Assembly (NCBI GenBank): GCA_026984035.1
Contig: JALSSW010000158.1
Span: forward strand, 1-39,496
Source: Planctomycetota bacterium
GTDB lineage: Bacteria > Planctomycetota > UBA1135 > GCA-002748355
DNA length: 39,496 nucleotides
Direction of reading: 5' to 3'
Each line of letters starts with the position of its first letter. Within the stretch, counting starts at the first letter, position 1. A program made the position numbers and the translations under genes. Shown in pieces: positions 8,403 through 18,255 of this stretch. Below the pieces are notes generated by a model, which saw only the letters and a list, made by a program, of their open reading frames with translations, did no database searches and was not told the DNA's origin.

Positions 8403-9638
8403 ATGCCCATTTTCGAATACAAAGCTCTGACCACAAAGGGAACGAAGGAGAAGGGGATCATTGATGCGGATTCCGCCAAAGATGCCCGCACCAAGCTCCG
8501 GAAAAAGAAACTGCTGGTCACCGAGATTCATGAATCCCAACGGGGAGGCAGGCGTGGCTTTGCGATCAAGCTCCGCAAACTTCAGGGGGCAAATACCCCG
8601 AACAAAAAGAGAAACGAACAGGTGGCCGCTGCCACCAGGCAGCTGGCTTCTCTCTTGGCAGCAGGGATCCCCTTGATCGATGGGCTTCGGGCCATCATTG
8701 AACAAGCTCCGGACCGTGAAATCGAAGAGGTCTTTCGGGACATTCGGGAAAAGGTCTCCACAGGAATGACCTTTGGAGACGCAGTCGCGAATCATCCAGC
8801 CTATTTTTCAGAGCTCTATTCAGCAATGGTCAAGGCGGGGGAAGCCTCGGGGGCCCTGGACAAGGTTCTCCAGAAGCTCGCCAACTATCTCCTGGCACAG
8901 AGTCGCATGCGAAACAGGGTGGGTGCGGCCATGATCTACCCAATGATTATGATCGCCGTAGGGATCCTCGTTGTCGCCATTTTGATTACCTTTGTCGTCC
9001 CCAAGATCTCCCAAATGTTCCGATCGCGTGGGCAGGAACTCCCCCTTCCCACTGAGATCCTCATTGCTCTCAGTGACTTCTTCGTCCAATGGTGGTGGGC
9101 AGTTGCTCTCGGGGTCGCATTTCTTTCGATGGCCTTCAACTGGTTCCTCAAACTCCCCAAGGGGAGGCTTCTTTGGGACCAAATGGTCCTCAAGCTTCCG
9201 GTTTTTGGGGACCTCATGCTCAAGCAATCGGTGGGTCGTTTTGCCACAACTTTTTCCACCCTCCTCGGATCAGGCGTCCCTGTGATTCAAGCCATCCAGG
9301 TCACGAAAGACACTCTCGGAAACAAAGTGCTTGAGAATGCCTTGCAAAAAATTCATGACCATATCCTCGAAGGGGCCGATATTGCGACCCCAATGCGACT
9401 CAGTGGGGCTTTTCCCCCAGTCGTGTCCTATATGGTGGCCGTGGGAGAACAAGCGGGAAACCTTGAAGAGGTTTTGGACCAAGTGGCCCAGACCTATGAA
9501 GAGGAGGTCGAGCTGGCTACCCAGAAGATGACTACCGTTCTGGAGCCTCTCATCATCGTTTTTTTGGCTGGGATCGTGGCCGGAATCATCCTCTCCATCA
9601 TCCTGCCTCTTATGCAGATCAATAAGCTCAATCATTAA
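8403..9638 (+). CDS. gspF: Type II secretion inner-membrane platform protein GspF
   Basis: GspF is the polytopic platform protein that links the GspE ATPase to the growing pseudopilus. The 411 residues match the usual length of about 400. The N-terminus MPIFEYKALTTKGTKEKG is characteristic. Two T2SSF domains follow, one near residues 75-200 (RQLASLLAAGIPLIDGLRAI) and one near 280-400 (FATTFSTLLGSGVPVIQAI). Three membrane segments are predicted, near residues 175-200, 225-245 and 380-402. A 79-base gap with no visible structure separates it from gspE. It probably belongs to the same transcript as gspD-E. Confidence 0.95.
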   Translation: MPIFEYKALTTKGTKEKGIIDADSAKDARTKLRKKKLLVTEIHESQRGGRRGFAIKLRKLQGANTPNKKRNEQVAAATRQLASLLAAGIPLIDGLRAIIEQAPDREIEEVFRDIREKVSTGMTFGDAVANHPAYFSELYSAMVKAGEASGALDKVLQKLANYLLAQSRMRNRVGAAMIYPMIMIAVGILVVAILITFVVPKISQMFRSRGQELPLPTEILIALSDFFVQWWWAVALGVAFLSMAFNWFLKLPKGRLLWDQMVLKLPVFGDLMLKQSVGRFATTFSTLLGSGVPVIQAIQVTKDTLGNKVLENALQKIHDHILEGADIATPMRLSGAFPPVVSYMVAVGEQAGNLEEVLDQVAQTYEEEVELATQKMTTVLEPLIIVFLAGIVAGIILSIILPLMQINKLNH

Positions 9639-9929
9639 GCTTGGGAACCCTTACCGGTTGATTTTGCCCTCAAAGATCTTTTCCTGAATGCCATTCCCCC
9701 TTGGAGCTCCAATCAACTTGGCCCATAGAAAAGGGATTTGAAAAATCCTGTCCCTGTTGTGTGGGCCCTTCCCATGGGACGCAAGCTCAGGAAGAATGGG
9801 GGCTAAGTTGGGAACATGAAAATGGGGAAGATAGGGTAGGATATTACGTCATAGGATCCTGTTGCCCGAGTGGGTGTTCTTCAAGGGTACAGGATTGTGA
9901 ATTCCATCGAATTAAGGAACAAATCCATC
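9639..9929. other. Leader region between gspF and gspG
   Basis: These 291 bases form an unusually long gap within an otherwise tight operon, and the abundant major pseudopilin gene follows. A small hairpin, GGATTT/AAATCC at 9734-9739 and 9743-9748, is visible. AAGGAAC at 9914-9920 is a reasonable ribosome binding site for gspG. An internal promoter or an mRNA processing site here is plausible, but I cannot point to clear promoter boxes. Confidence 0.4.
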
Positions 9930-10349
9930 ATGAACCGAAAACAACGTCGACAGGGAGGCTTTACCCTCGTCGAAATCATGGTCGTCGTCATTATCATCGG
10001 AATCCTTGCAACCATCGTTGCCCAAAACGTACTTGGACAAGATGATGTCGCTAGAGTTAACAAGGTTAAAGCTGATATCTCCACCTTCGACAGTGCCATT
10101 GAGTTATACCGGCTCAAAAAGCGAAGCTATCCCGAAAGCTTCGAAGAACTTATCAACGCGAATTTCCTCAAAGTTTCCTCGGTCCCCAAAGACCCCTGGG
10201 ATAATGAATATGTCCTGGAGGAAGGTGAGGGAAGGTTTAAATACATCATTCGTAGCTTTGGACCCGATGGGGAACAAGAAACCGAGGATGATATTACCAA
10301 TGCCAACATGGCCGAGTACAAGCTTCCTGAAGAAGACCAGGACAAATGA
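9930..10349 (+). CDS. gspG: Type II secretion major pseudopilin GspG
   Basis: GspG polymerises into the pseudopilus. I chose ATG 9930 because it gives the short basic leader MNRKQRRQGG before the prepilin cleavage site, with cleavage after G10. The mature protein then begins FTLVEIMVVVIIIGILA with the conserved Glu at +5, and AAGGAAC lies ten bases upstream. The protein is 139 residues, normal for GspG. DPWDNEY and the C-terminal SFGPDGEQETEDDI are the family's conserved globular-domain and calcium-binding stretches. A prepilin peptidase (GspO/PilD) is required and is not in this window. Only ten bases separate this gene from gspH. Confidence 0.95.
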   Translation: MNRKQRRQGGFTLVEIMVVVIIIGILATIVAQNVLGQDDVARVNKVKADISTFDSAIELYRLKKRSYPESFEELINANFLKVSSVPKDPWDNEYVLEEGEGRFKYIIRSFGPDGEQETEDDITNANMAEYKLPEEDQDK

Positions 10350-10359
10350 GCAGCACTAA

Positions 10360-10941
10360 ATGAGAACCCAAGGGGAACAAAGCAGAGGCTTTACCCTCAT
10401 TGAAATGATGGTCGTAGTTGCCATCATTGGCGTTATCACGCAACTGGTCCTCCCCGCTTTCTCAAAGGACCTTCCCGAAGAGCAACTCAAAGCCACTGCC
10501 AACAAACTCGCAGTCAAACTCAATTATCTCCGCAGTGAAGCCAGGCTGCAGGGAGCGGAATATGGGGTACAGCTCGACCCTGATCATCAACGCTTCCGCA
10601 TCCACATGCCACCGGAAGTCCAGTTAGCGGAAGATGCAAACGCTCCCCTGGAAGAAGAGGACCCGGAAAAAAGCAACTTGCACTGGCACCAACTCCCAGC
10701 GGGGATTCGAATCGCAGGGATTAGCATCGGCCGCAAAGACCAGGGCCCCAAAAAATCCAAGGAGATCCTTTTTGACTCCCGGGGTCGAACCCCCCCCAAG
10801 GTCCTCTACCTGGAATACGCTGACCCCAATGCAAGCTCAGAACCTATTCGCTATTCCATCATCATTCCTCCACTGGGCGGAGGAATTACAGTGGAAAAAG
10901 GGACGGTGGAACTGCCTACCGCAAGCGACTATGACTTCTAG
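10360..10941 (+). CDS. gspH: Type II secretion minor pseudopilin GspH
   Basis: This 193-residue type IV pilin-like protein has leader MRTQGEQSRG, cleavage after G10, and mature start FTLIEMMVVVAIIG with Glu at +5. LKATANKLAVKLNYLRSEA after the hydrophobic helix is typical of GspH, as is FDSRGR in the C-terminal half. GspH links the major pseudopilin filament to the tip pseudopilins. An acidic insert, LAEDANAPLEEEDPEKSN, lies near residues 88-106. The gene follows gspG by ten bases, and its last eleven bases overlap the start of gspI. Confidence 0.88.
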   Translation: MRTQGEQSRGFTLIEMMVVVAIIGVITQLVLPAFSKDLPEEQLKATANKLAVKLNYLRSEARLQGAEYGVQLDPDHQRFRIHMPPEVQLAEDANAPLEEEDPEKSNLHWHQLPAGIRIAGISIGRKDQGPKKSKEILFDSRGRTPPKVLYLEYADPNASSEPIRYSIIIPPLGGGITVEKGTVELPTASDYDF

Positions 10942-11599
10942 GCGAAAGAGATCCGATTGGGGGTTTTCCCTTCTGGAGGTTTTGGTGGCTGTTGCGATTT
11001 TAGCAATCGCTCTCCTTACTCTTGCAGGTCTGCGAACAGATAGCTTGGTCACAGCTACTTCCGCACGCAATCTCCGGATTGCTCAAGCCTTCGCAAAACA
11101 AATTCTCACCAAAATCCAATCGGGCCAATATGACGCCTGGGAACTCCGAGGAACCGAACATCCCATTGAAGAAATCGAAGGCTTCTCCTATCGGATTTTT
11201 ATCGGTGAGGCGGAGATCCAAGAAGAGCTTGGTCGTATCGCTGAAGAAAAGGCTGATGAGTCGGGAAAGAACCAGGATCAACGGCGCTATGAAAAACTAG
11301 ATTGGATCAAACGCCGCAGAATGCAGCGAGAGGCGAGGGACAAGGGGGAAGATCCCTCCACCTTGGATTCAGCCTCAACGGAAGAAAGCACCCAAGAGGA
11401 TGAAGAACCCGACGAGGAAACCTTCGAGGACCTGGGGGTCTTTGTTTATTATTTTGATCCCAAAAAAGCCGATAGCATGGGGGTGTTTTCTTTGCGTGGA
11501 CGCGCATCAACACTCGCCCTCAGCGGATTAACCCCGGACGAAGTTTCAAGGTCGGAAGAGACCGGCTCAGGTCCCTTAGGCTCAGGAAAGAAGGAATGA
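10931..11599 (+). CDS. gspI: Type II secretion minor pseudopilin GspI with a long charged insert
   Basis: The start at ATG 10931 gives the leader MTSRRKRSDWG, cleavage after G11, and mature FSLLEVLVAVAILAIALL, the classic GspI N-terminus. The following LRTDSLVTATSARNLRIAQ and QAFAKQILTKIQ also fit. At 222 residues the protein is far longer than the usual 120-130. A highly charged, low-complexity insert of about 70 residues (97-167) splits the C-terminal domain. It has a basic segment (QRRYEKLDWIKRRRMQREAR) and then a strongly acidic one (EESTQEDEEPDEETFED). GspI is the core of the pseudopilus tip with GspJ and GspK. It overlaps gspH by eleven bases and gspJ by four. Confidence 0.85.
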   Translation: MTSRRKRSDWGFSLLEVLVAVAILAIALLTLAGLRTDSLVTATSARNLRIAQAFAKQILTKIQSGQYDAWELRGTEHPIEEIEGFSYRIFIGEAEIQEELGRIAEEKADESGKNQDQRRYEKLDWIKRRRMQREARDKGEDPSTLDSASTEESTQEDEEPDEETFEDLGVFVYYFDPKKADSMGVFSLRGRASTLALSGLTPDEVSRSEETGSGPLGSGKKE

Positions 11600-12654
11600 T
11601 GCCCATGGCTCAGCACTTTGCGCGCACCAAGAGAGCCGGAGGCTTCACTCTGATCGAGGCTCTCCTGGCCATCATGATCACGGCCTTGGTGGTCACGGCA
11701 GTTCTCCAAGTATTTGATATCACCCTTTATGCGAGAGAGGAGATCAAGGTCCTCTCCGAGCCCATGAAAACGGGTCCCCGCATTCTGGACATGCTCGAGG
11801 ACGACATCCGCGCGATTTTGACCTATGACGTAAAAGATGGTCTCGTTTTTCAAGGAGAGGATCGCAGTATTGTCCGCGCCGAGGCAGATCGTATCCACAT
11901 GATTGTCTATGGGCGGACTCTCTTCGAAGCGACTTTGCCAGACGACAGTTTAGCTCCGGCACCCTTTGCTGAGGTTTCTTGGCTCTGTAAACCCAGTGCT
12001 AAGAATCCGGATCTCGTCGAGCTTTGGCGTCGAGAAGACCCCTTGATCGATGAAAAATGGACGGAGGGCGGTTCCTACTTTTTACTATCGGACCGAGTTC
12101 GAAGCTTCAACATCACCTATTACGATGACATCGGGAAAGAAGCGGAAGCACTTACCGAATGGGACATGAAGGAAAAAAAGGCTCTCCCTCGCCACATCAA
12201 AATCGAGTTGGAATTAGAACGACGACCAGATACTTGGAATGTCCTGGATGACACGGAAGTCAGCGACCTCAAGGAACGTAAACTTCGTTTTGTGCGCCAC
12301 ATTGTCATCGATCCGGTGGTCGCGCAGAGCGTTTCGAAGGAGTTTGCCTTTCTTCCCGCCATCCCCAAGGAGGCCCCCAAGGGAGAGAACCAACAGGCGG
12401 GCGGAGGTTCGGGGCCACAAGCTGCGGGAGGAGGGCGAAACGGTCTCAGAGGTCGCCAAGGAAGGGCTGGGGACACCCGGCTTCCGGGGCAGGGCCGGAG
12501 AGGGGACAAGGGCAAGACCCTGGACCCGGGTAAGGGCAGCAGGGGTAACAAGGGTCTTGACGATCTCCTCAAACGATTCCAAGGAGCCGGAGGACGGGGC
12601 AGAGGCCCCGGACTTCCCGGGCTGGGCGGGGGAAGAGGCCGACGAAGACGTTAG
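11596..12654 (+). CDS. gspJ: Type II secretion minor pseudopilin GspJ with a Gly/Arg-rich tail
   Basis: This 352-residue protein is a tip pseudopilin. The leader ends AGG, cleavage follows G16, and the mature protein starts FTLIEALLAIMITALVV with Glu at +5. The globular part (about 45-255) resembles GspJ, including LLSDRVRSFNITYYDD. GspJ proteins are normally about 190-240 residues. Here about 94 extra residues (259-352) form a tail that is about one third glycine, rich in Arg and Lys, partly collagen-like in spacing (GRQGRAGDT, GRRGDKGKT), and ends GGGRGRRRR. The start overlaps gspI by four bases. No gspK follows, because the next gene is the convergent aspS 35 bases away. Confidence 0.85.
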   Translation: MMPMAQHFARTKRAGGFTLIEALLAIMITALVVTAVLQVFDITLYAREEIKVLSEPMKTGPRILDMLEDDIRAILTYDVKDGLVFQGEDRSIVRAEADRIHMIVYGRTLFEATLPDDSLAPAPFAEVSWLCKPSAKNPDLVELWRREDPLIDEKWTEGGSYFLLSDRVRSFNITYYDDIGKEAEALTEWDMKEKKALPRHIKIELELERRPDTWNVLDDTEVSDLKERKLRFVRHIVIDPVVAQSVSKEFAFLPAIPKEAPKGENQQAGGGSGPQAAGGGRNGLRGRQGRAGDTRLPGQGRRGDKGKTLDPGKGSRGNKGLDDLLKRFQGAGGRGRGPGLPGLGGGRGRRRR

Positions 12655-12689
12655 CCCTTTTCGCCCTGTTTCATTCCCACCATTCAGAA

Positions 12690-14474
12690 TCAGGATCGGG
12701 AGGCCGGATTTTCTTTGGTCACAGTCTTGATTTTCAGCTCTTCGAGCTGATGAGGATCCGCGGGAGAGGGAGCCTCGGTCATCAAACAAGCTGCACTGGC
12801 AGTCTTGGGAAATGCGATGACATCCCGAATACTCTCCAAACCTAGGGCAAGAGTCACGATCCGATCAATCCCAAAGGCAAACCCACCATGGGGCGGAGCG
12901 CCAAATTGAAAGGCGTTCAGGAGGAAGCCGAACTTTTCTTGGGCTTCCTGTCGGGACATCCCAAGGAAATCAAAAATGCGCTGCTGTACATCCTGCCGGT
13001 GAATCCTGATGCTTCCCGAACCCAATTCCCAACCATTCAAAACGAGATCGTAGGCTCTTGACGGAACCTTGTCCGTGTTTTGAGAAAAATCCACATCCCA
13101 ATCCTCGGGCGCAGTAAAGGGGTGGTGACTGAACTCATATCGTTCCTTGTCCAGGTTCCACTCAAAGAGAGGAAAGTGGGTCACCCAAGCAAAGGCAAAA
13201 TCCCCTGGCTTTACCAACTCCAGTTTCTTTCCAAGGGTATTTCGAACTTCGGCGAGAGACTTTAAGACGATTGCCCGATCTCCCGCACCAAAAAGGAGAA
13301 GCCCCCCAGGCTGTAACCCGGTCTTTTCAATCAGGCTCTCCTCCAGGCCCTCCCGAAAAAATTTGGCAACCGGACCGGTAAGACCTTCGTCCCCCAACTT
13401 GCACCAAGCAAGTCCACGAGCACCATATTCTTTGGCCACCTCTTCTAGATTCTGGATTTCTTTGCGGGAAAAACTTCCCCCCTCGGGGACGGGGATTGCT
13501 TTGACACAACCTCCCGCCTCAAGAGCAGAGGTGAAGACCTTGAACTCCGTTCGGCCCACAAGCGCGGAAAGGTCCACAAGCTCCAGGCCAAAGCGCAAAT
13601 CCGGCTTGTCTGTTCCAAAGCGCTCCATCGCTTCTTCATGACGAAGACGAGGAAAGGGTGCCACTAAATCCATTCCAAGGCATCGTTTGAAAGCGTGGAC
13701 GACCGCCCCCTCCACGACCTGAAGAACATCTTCTTCTTCCACAAAACTCATTTCGAGATCCAGCTGGGTGAACTCCGGCTGGCGGTCCGCACGTAGGTCT
13801 TCATCTCGGAAACAGCGCGCAATTTGAAAATACCTGTCGAGTCCCCCCACCATCAAAAGTTGTTTAAAAATCTGAGGACTCTGCGGAAGAGCGTAGAACT
13901 TGTTCTGGTGGATCCGACTTGGAACGAGGTAATCTCTCGCCCCTTCCGGGGTGGTCTTCGTCAGGATAGGGGTCTCAACCTCAATGAATGCCTCCCCTAA
14001 GAGATAGTCCCGAAGGGCATGACAAAACCGGGAGCGAAACTCCAGCCCTTGGAGCATGCTGGGGCGACGCAGGTCCAAATAGCGATAACGCAAACGAGTT
14101 TCGATCGCGGTCTCATTCTTCTCGGAGAGATCGATGGGAATGGGCCTGGACTTGGAGAGAATCTCCATCTTCTTTGCAAAGACTTCGATTTCTCCCGTGG
14201 GGCGGTGGGGGTTTTTCTGCCCTTCCGCCCTGAGGGCAACCACCCCCTCGATCTTAAGAACATCTTCGTTGCCCAAGGAAGCTGCCTGTTCCAGCAGTTC
14301 CTCGGGGCTACCCTCCGCTTCAGGATCAAAGGTGATTTGGGTGATCCCAAAACGATCCCTCAAATCCACAAAGATGATACCTCCATGATTTCGAGCGCTG
14401 GCAACCCAACCACAAAGGGTCACGGACTTACCCTTATGACCACTGTGTAACTCGCCACAAGTATGGCTACGCAT
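12690..14474 (-). CDS. aspS: Aspartyl-tRNA synthetase, probably non-discriminating
   Basis: This class II synthetase of bacterial type has 594 residues, the expected length with the inserted GAD domain. The ATG at 14474 is preferred over an in-frame ATG 93 bases upstream because it gives the family N-terminus MRSHTCGELHSGHKG and has GGAG eight to nine bases upstream. The anticodon-binding OB domain comes first. Motif 2 reads FRDEDLRADRQPEFTQLD and motif 3 lies in GGFAFGIDRIV. TASAACLMTEAPSPAD at the C-terminus is typical. Position 30 is His (RNHGGIIFVDLRD), and AEGQKNPHRPTGEIEV carries Gly85. These residues mark AspRS forms that also charge tRNA-Asn, to be repaired by GatCAB. That specificity is inference from known families. 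The gene is convergent with gspJ. Confidence 0.96.
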   Translation of the reverse strand: MRSHTCGELHSGHKGKSVTLCGWVASARNHGGIIFVDLRDRFGITQITFDPEAEGSPEELLEQAASLGNEDVLKIEGVVALRAEGQKNPHRPTGEIEVFAKKMEILSKSRPIPIDLSEKNETAIETRLRYRYLDLRRPSMLQGLEFRSRFCHALRDYLLGEAFIEVETPILTKTTPEGARDYLVPSRIHQNKFYALPQSPQIFKQLLMVGGLDRYFQIARCFRDEDLRADRQPEFTQLDLEMSFVEEEDVLQVVEGAVVHAFKRCLGMDLVAPFPRLRHEEAMERFGTDKPDLRFGLELVDLSALVGRTEFKVFTSALEAGGCVKAIPVPEGGSFSRKEIQNLEEVAKEYGARGLAWCKLGDEGLTGPVAKFFREGLEESLIEKTGLQPGGLLLFGAGDRAIVLKSLAEVRNTLGKKLELVKPGDFAFAWVTHFPLFEWNLDKERYEFSHHPFTAPEDWDVDFSQNTDKVPSRAYDLVLNGWELGSGSIRIHRQDVQQRIFDFLGMSRQEAQEKFGFLLNAFQFGAPPHGGFAFGIDRIVTLALGLESIRDVIAFPKTASAACLMTEAPSPADPHQLEELKIKTVTKENPASRS

Positions 14475-14619
14475 CCCAGATCTCCTACCGGTTTCTCCGA
14501 TTCCTTGACACTCAACAGAGGCTCTGTCGAAATTTGAGGGTCCCACATTAGCCCCGAGGGTTGCCAAGATCGACCAAGCAGGCTTACGGAAATCCTTTTT
14601 TTTGGAAGGATGAGGGTCG

Positions 14620-16062
14620 ATGGGGATTTATCGTTTCAGAATGAAGCCAGGAGACGCAAGGAAAGAAAAAGGCAAGAGGATCCCCTTCGAAGCCCTCCTT
14701 TGGTTTCTTTTCGCTTTCATTCTACTCCTCCTAACTGCCCAGGGTTCTTTTTACAAAGCCGATGCCCAACGCCTCGTCCTCCGGCTCAGCAATGGAGACC
14801 TGAGCTACCCCCATCACAAACTGTATCTCCCTCTACTTTTTGGATTTTCCAAGCTCCTGAGCCCCCTCCAACTTTCCCCCTTTTTGGTGGCGAGGTCCTT
14901 CTCCTCCTTTGGAGTCGCAGCAGGAGTAGCCTTCTGCTTTATGTGTTTCCGGACCTTAGGACTTTCCCTTCGCGTCACTCGGCTATGCACGGTTCTGACT
15001 CTTTTTGTTCCCACCGTTTTATTCTTCGGGACTACAGTCGAACTCCACGGCCCTTTTTTCGCGTTCACGGGCCTTAGCCTCTACCTTTGGGCAAGACTCA
15101 TAAAAAAAAGCCTCAAGGGAGGCTCCTTGATCATTCCGGCCCTGCTCCTGGGTGGAAGCACCGCCTTTTCAGCCGGAGTGCACGCTTCGGGAATGATCCT
15201 GCCCGGTTTACTCCTGCCTTGGTATTTGGCTCGCACTTGGAAACAACCCGGCCCCAAATTTCTTCCCCTCAGCCTTTTTCTCGCCAGCCACGGCCTCCTC
15301 CTCCTGCTTTTCGCAAACCCTGGCCAATCAACAACCTTTCTCCGCGAAGGCTTCCACCATCCCACTGGCCTAAAGGAACTTCCGGGAATCCTCTGGTATG
15401 AATTCCTCTGGCCCTTCTTGCCGTTTTCCTTCACCTTCCTTCTGGCGTTTTTCCGCAAGGGGGTCCAAGGGGAGGTCATAGCCTTCCTCTTGGCTTTGAT
15501 CCCTTATTTGGGAGGAGCCCTCCGGCTCATTGCGGGGGATCCCGAATTCGGCGCTTACCTGATTCCTCTAGCCCCTTTCGCAGCTTATCTCAGCGTACGG
15601 GCCATGGGAACATATGCCCTCTTCCTGATTCTTCCGGCCCTTTGGGTCCAATTTTCCATCCGGGCCATCTTTGCCCGGGAGCCAGCATATGAAATCAGGG
15701 TTCAGGGGCTTCATCGGGCCACGGAAGGTAAACCTGCCCTCCTCCTCATCGGAGATCCGGAGGAATTCAGTGCCTTTTTGGCAAAGGCTCCAGAATACAA
15801 AATCCTTCCTTTGGACTTGGTGGCCAAAATCCGCATGGAAGATCTGCCCCAATTGCTGGAAACCTTTGATCAAAACATGCGGAAAGAATGGAAAAAAGGA
15901 AGGCAGGTCCTTTTGACCAGAGGAGGTAAGCAGTATTTGGAAAACAGCCAAAAAAGCATGGGAAGGGGTCCCTGGGTTTTGAGGTATCTGAAAGGAAAAT
16001 ACCGCTTTTTGCATGTAAAGGCGGAGGGATTTGAAGCTTGGGTCTTAGGACGACCCAAGTAA
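14620..16062 (+). CDS. Polytopic membrane protein, GT-C glycosyltransferase-like
   Basis: This 480-residue protein has about ten to eleven predicted membrane spans between residues 25 and 350, then a soluble C-terminal domain of about 125 residues. The first external loop reads SFYKADAQRLVLRLSNGD followed by PHHKLYLPLLFGFSKL. An acidic residue in loop one and a later H-x-LY-PLL pattern recall GT-C lipid-linked sugar transferases and DUF2723-type proteins. The resemblance is only at the level of layout. The C-terminal part (GKPALLLIGDPEEFSAFL onward) could bind a substrate or ligand. The start is ATG 14620, with GAGGG just upstream. It is transcribed alone, divergent from aspS and convergent with the ATP synthase operon. 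The substrate is unknown. Confidence 0.6.
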   Translation: MGIYRFRMKPGDARKEKGKRIPFEALLWFLFAFILLLLTAQGSFYKADAQRLVLRLSNGDLSYPHHKLYLPLLFGFSKLLSPLQLSPFLVARSFSSFGVAAGVAFCFMCFRTLGLSLRVTRLCTVLTLFVPTVLFFGTTVELHGPFFAFTGLSLYLWARLIKKSLKGGSLIIPALLLGGSTAFSAGVHASGMILPGLLLPWYLARTWKQPGPKFLPLSLFLASHGLLLLLFANPGQSTTFLREGFHHPTGLKELPGILWYEFLWPFLPFSFTFLLAFFRKGVQGEVIAFLLALIPYLGGALRLIAGDPEFGAYLIPLAPFAAYLSVRAMGTYALFLILPALWVQFSIRAIFAREPAYEIRVQGLHRATEGKPALLLIGDPEEFSAFLAKAPEYKILPLDLVAKIRMEDLPQLLETFDQNMRKEWKKGRQVLLTRGGKQYLENSQKSMGRGPWVLRYLKGKYRFLHVKAEGFEAWVLGRPK

Positions 16063-16162
16063 ATCCAAAGAGCCCTCCATGCTTTCAGGGCCGAAAACCC
16101 TGTGGAAATACCCGCCCGATAAACTGAAGTTCGAACAGGAAGCTGCGAAGAGAGAGAAAGAC

Positions 16163-16636
16163 TTAAACCTGAGGATCCCGATTCCGAGATTGAAGGCGAA
16201 TGAGCGCTCGCTTCAAGGCATACTCTGCCCTCGGTTGGTCAATTTTCAGATCTTTTTCGGCAAGCCTTCTCCGTGCACGTTCGACAGCCCTTTTGGCTCG
16301 GTCCACATCAATGATCTCAGGGTTCTCACCCGAATCCACCGTGAGATGAACCTCGGTTCCCCCACCAAAGTGATGCCTCACCTCGCCGAAGCCGCGGGTC
16401 AGAACAAAAAAGGTCTCCTTCCCATCAGGAAGTTGCATCTTGAGTAAGCCCACATCCACAGTTGTGATCATCGAGGCATGACCCGGGAGAATCCCCACGA
16501 GCCCATCCTCAGCAGGGAATTGGAGAGATTTAGCCTCCCCTTCGAAAACAACCCGGTCCGGCGTTGTGATCTTTACCTGAAGAAGGTTTTTATGCATCCC
16601 GTGGGACTCAGCCTGAGGTTTTGCTGCGGCAGCCAT
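16163..16636 (-). CDS. atpC: ATP synthase F1 epsilon subunit
   Basis: Epsilon belongs to the central stalk and regulates ATP hydrolysis. The 157 residues comprise a short extension (MAAAAKPQAESHGMHKN), the beta-sandwich domain (LQVKITTPDRVVFEG, FPAEDGLVGILPGHASM) and a C-terminal helical hairpin rich in Arg (RAKRAVERARRRLAEKDLKID). It is the last gene of the ATP synthase operon and starts four bases after atpD. Downstream, toward 16063, a weak CAGGG/CCCTG inverted repeat lies in the convergent gap, but there is no T tract to make it a confident terminator. Confidence 0.95.
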   Translation of the reverse strand: MAAAAKPQAESHGMHKNLLQVKITTPDRVVFEGEAKSLQFPAEDGLVGILPGHASMITTVDVGLLKMQLPDGKETFFVLTRGFGEVRHHFGGGTEVHLTVDSGENPEIIDVDRAKRAVERARRRLAEKDLKIDQPRAEYALKRALIRLQSRNRDPQV

Positions 16637-16640
16637 GATT

Positions 16641-18170
<1,530 letters not shown>

Positions 18171-18255
18171 TTAGATAGTTTTGAATTCCCTTTTTGAAGG
18201 AGGGGCAAGCTTTGGGATAGAAACTCCCATTCCCACACTCTTTTGAGAAATAAGA

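Noticed and set aside
12214..12789. Open frames on both strands across the Gly/Arg-rich end of gspJ
   Set aside because: GC-rich repetitive DNA leaves several frames open. Only the gspJ frame continues from a real pseudopilin start.
14592..14611. ATCCTT/AAGGAT inverted repeat before the GT-C-like gene
   Set aside because: It is a six-base stem with an eight-base T-rich loop, too weak to call a regulatory structure.
16086..16102. CAGGG/CCCTG inverted repeat in the convergent gap after atpC
   Set aside because: The stem is only five base pairs and no T tract follows on either strand, so I do not call a terminator.
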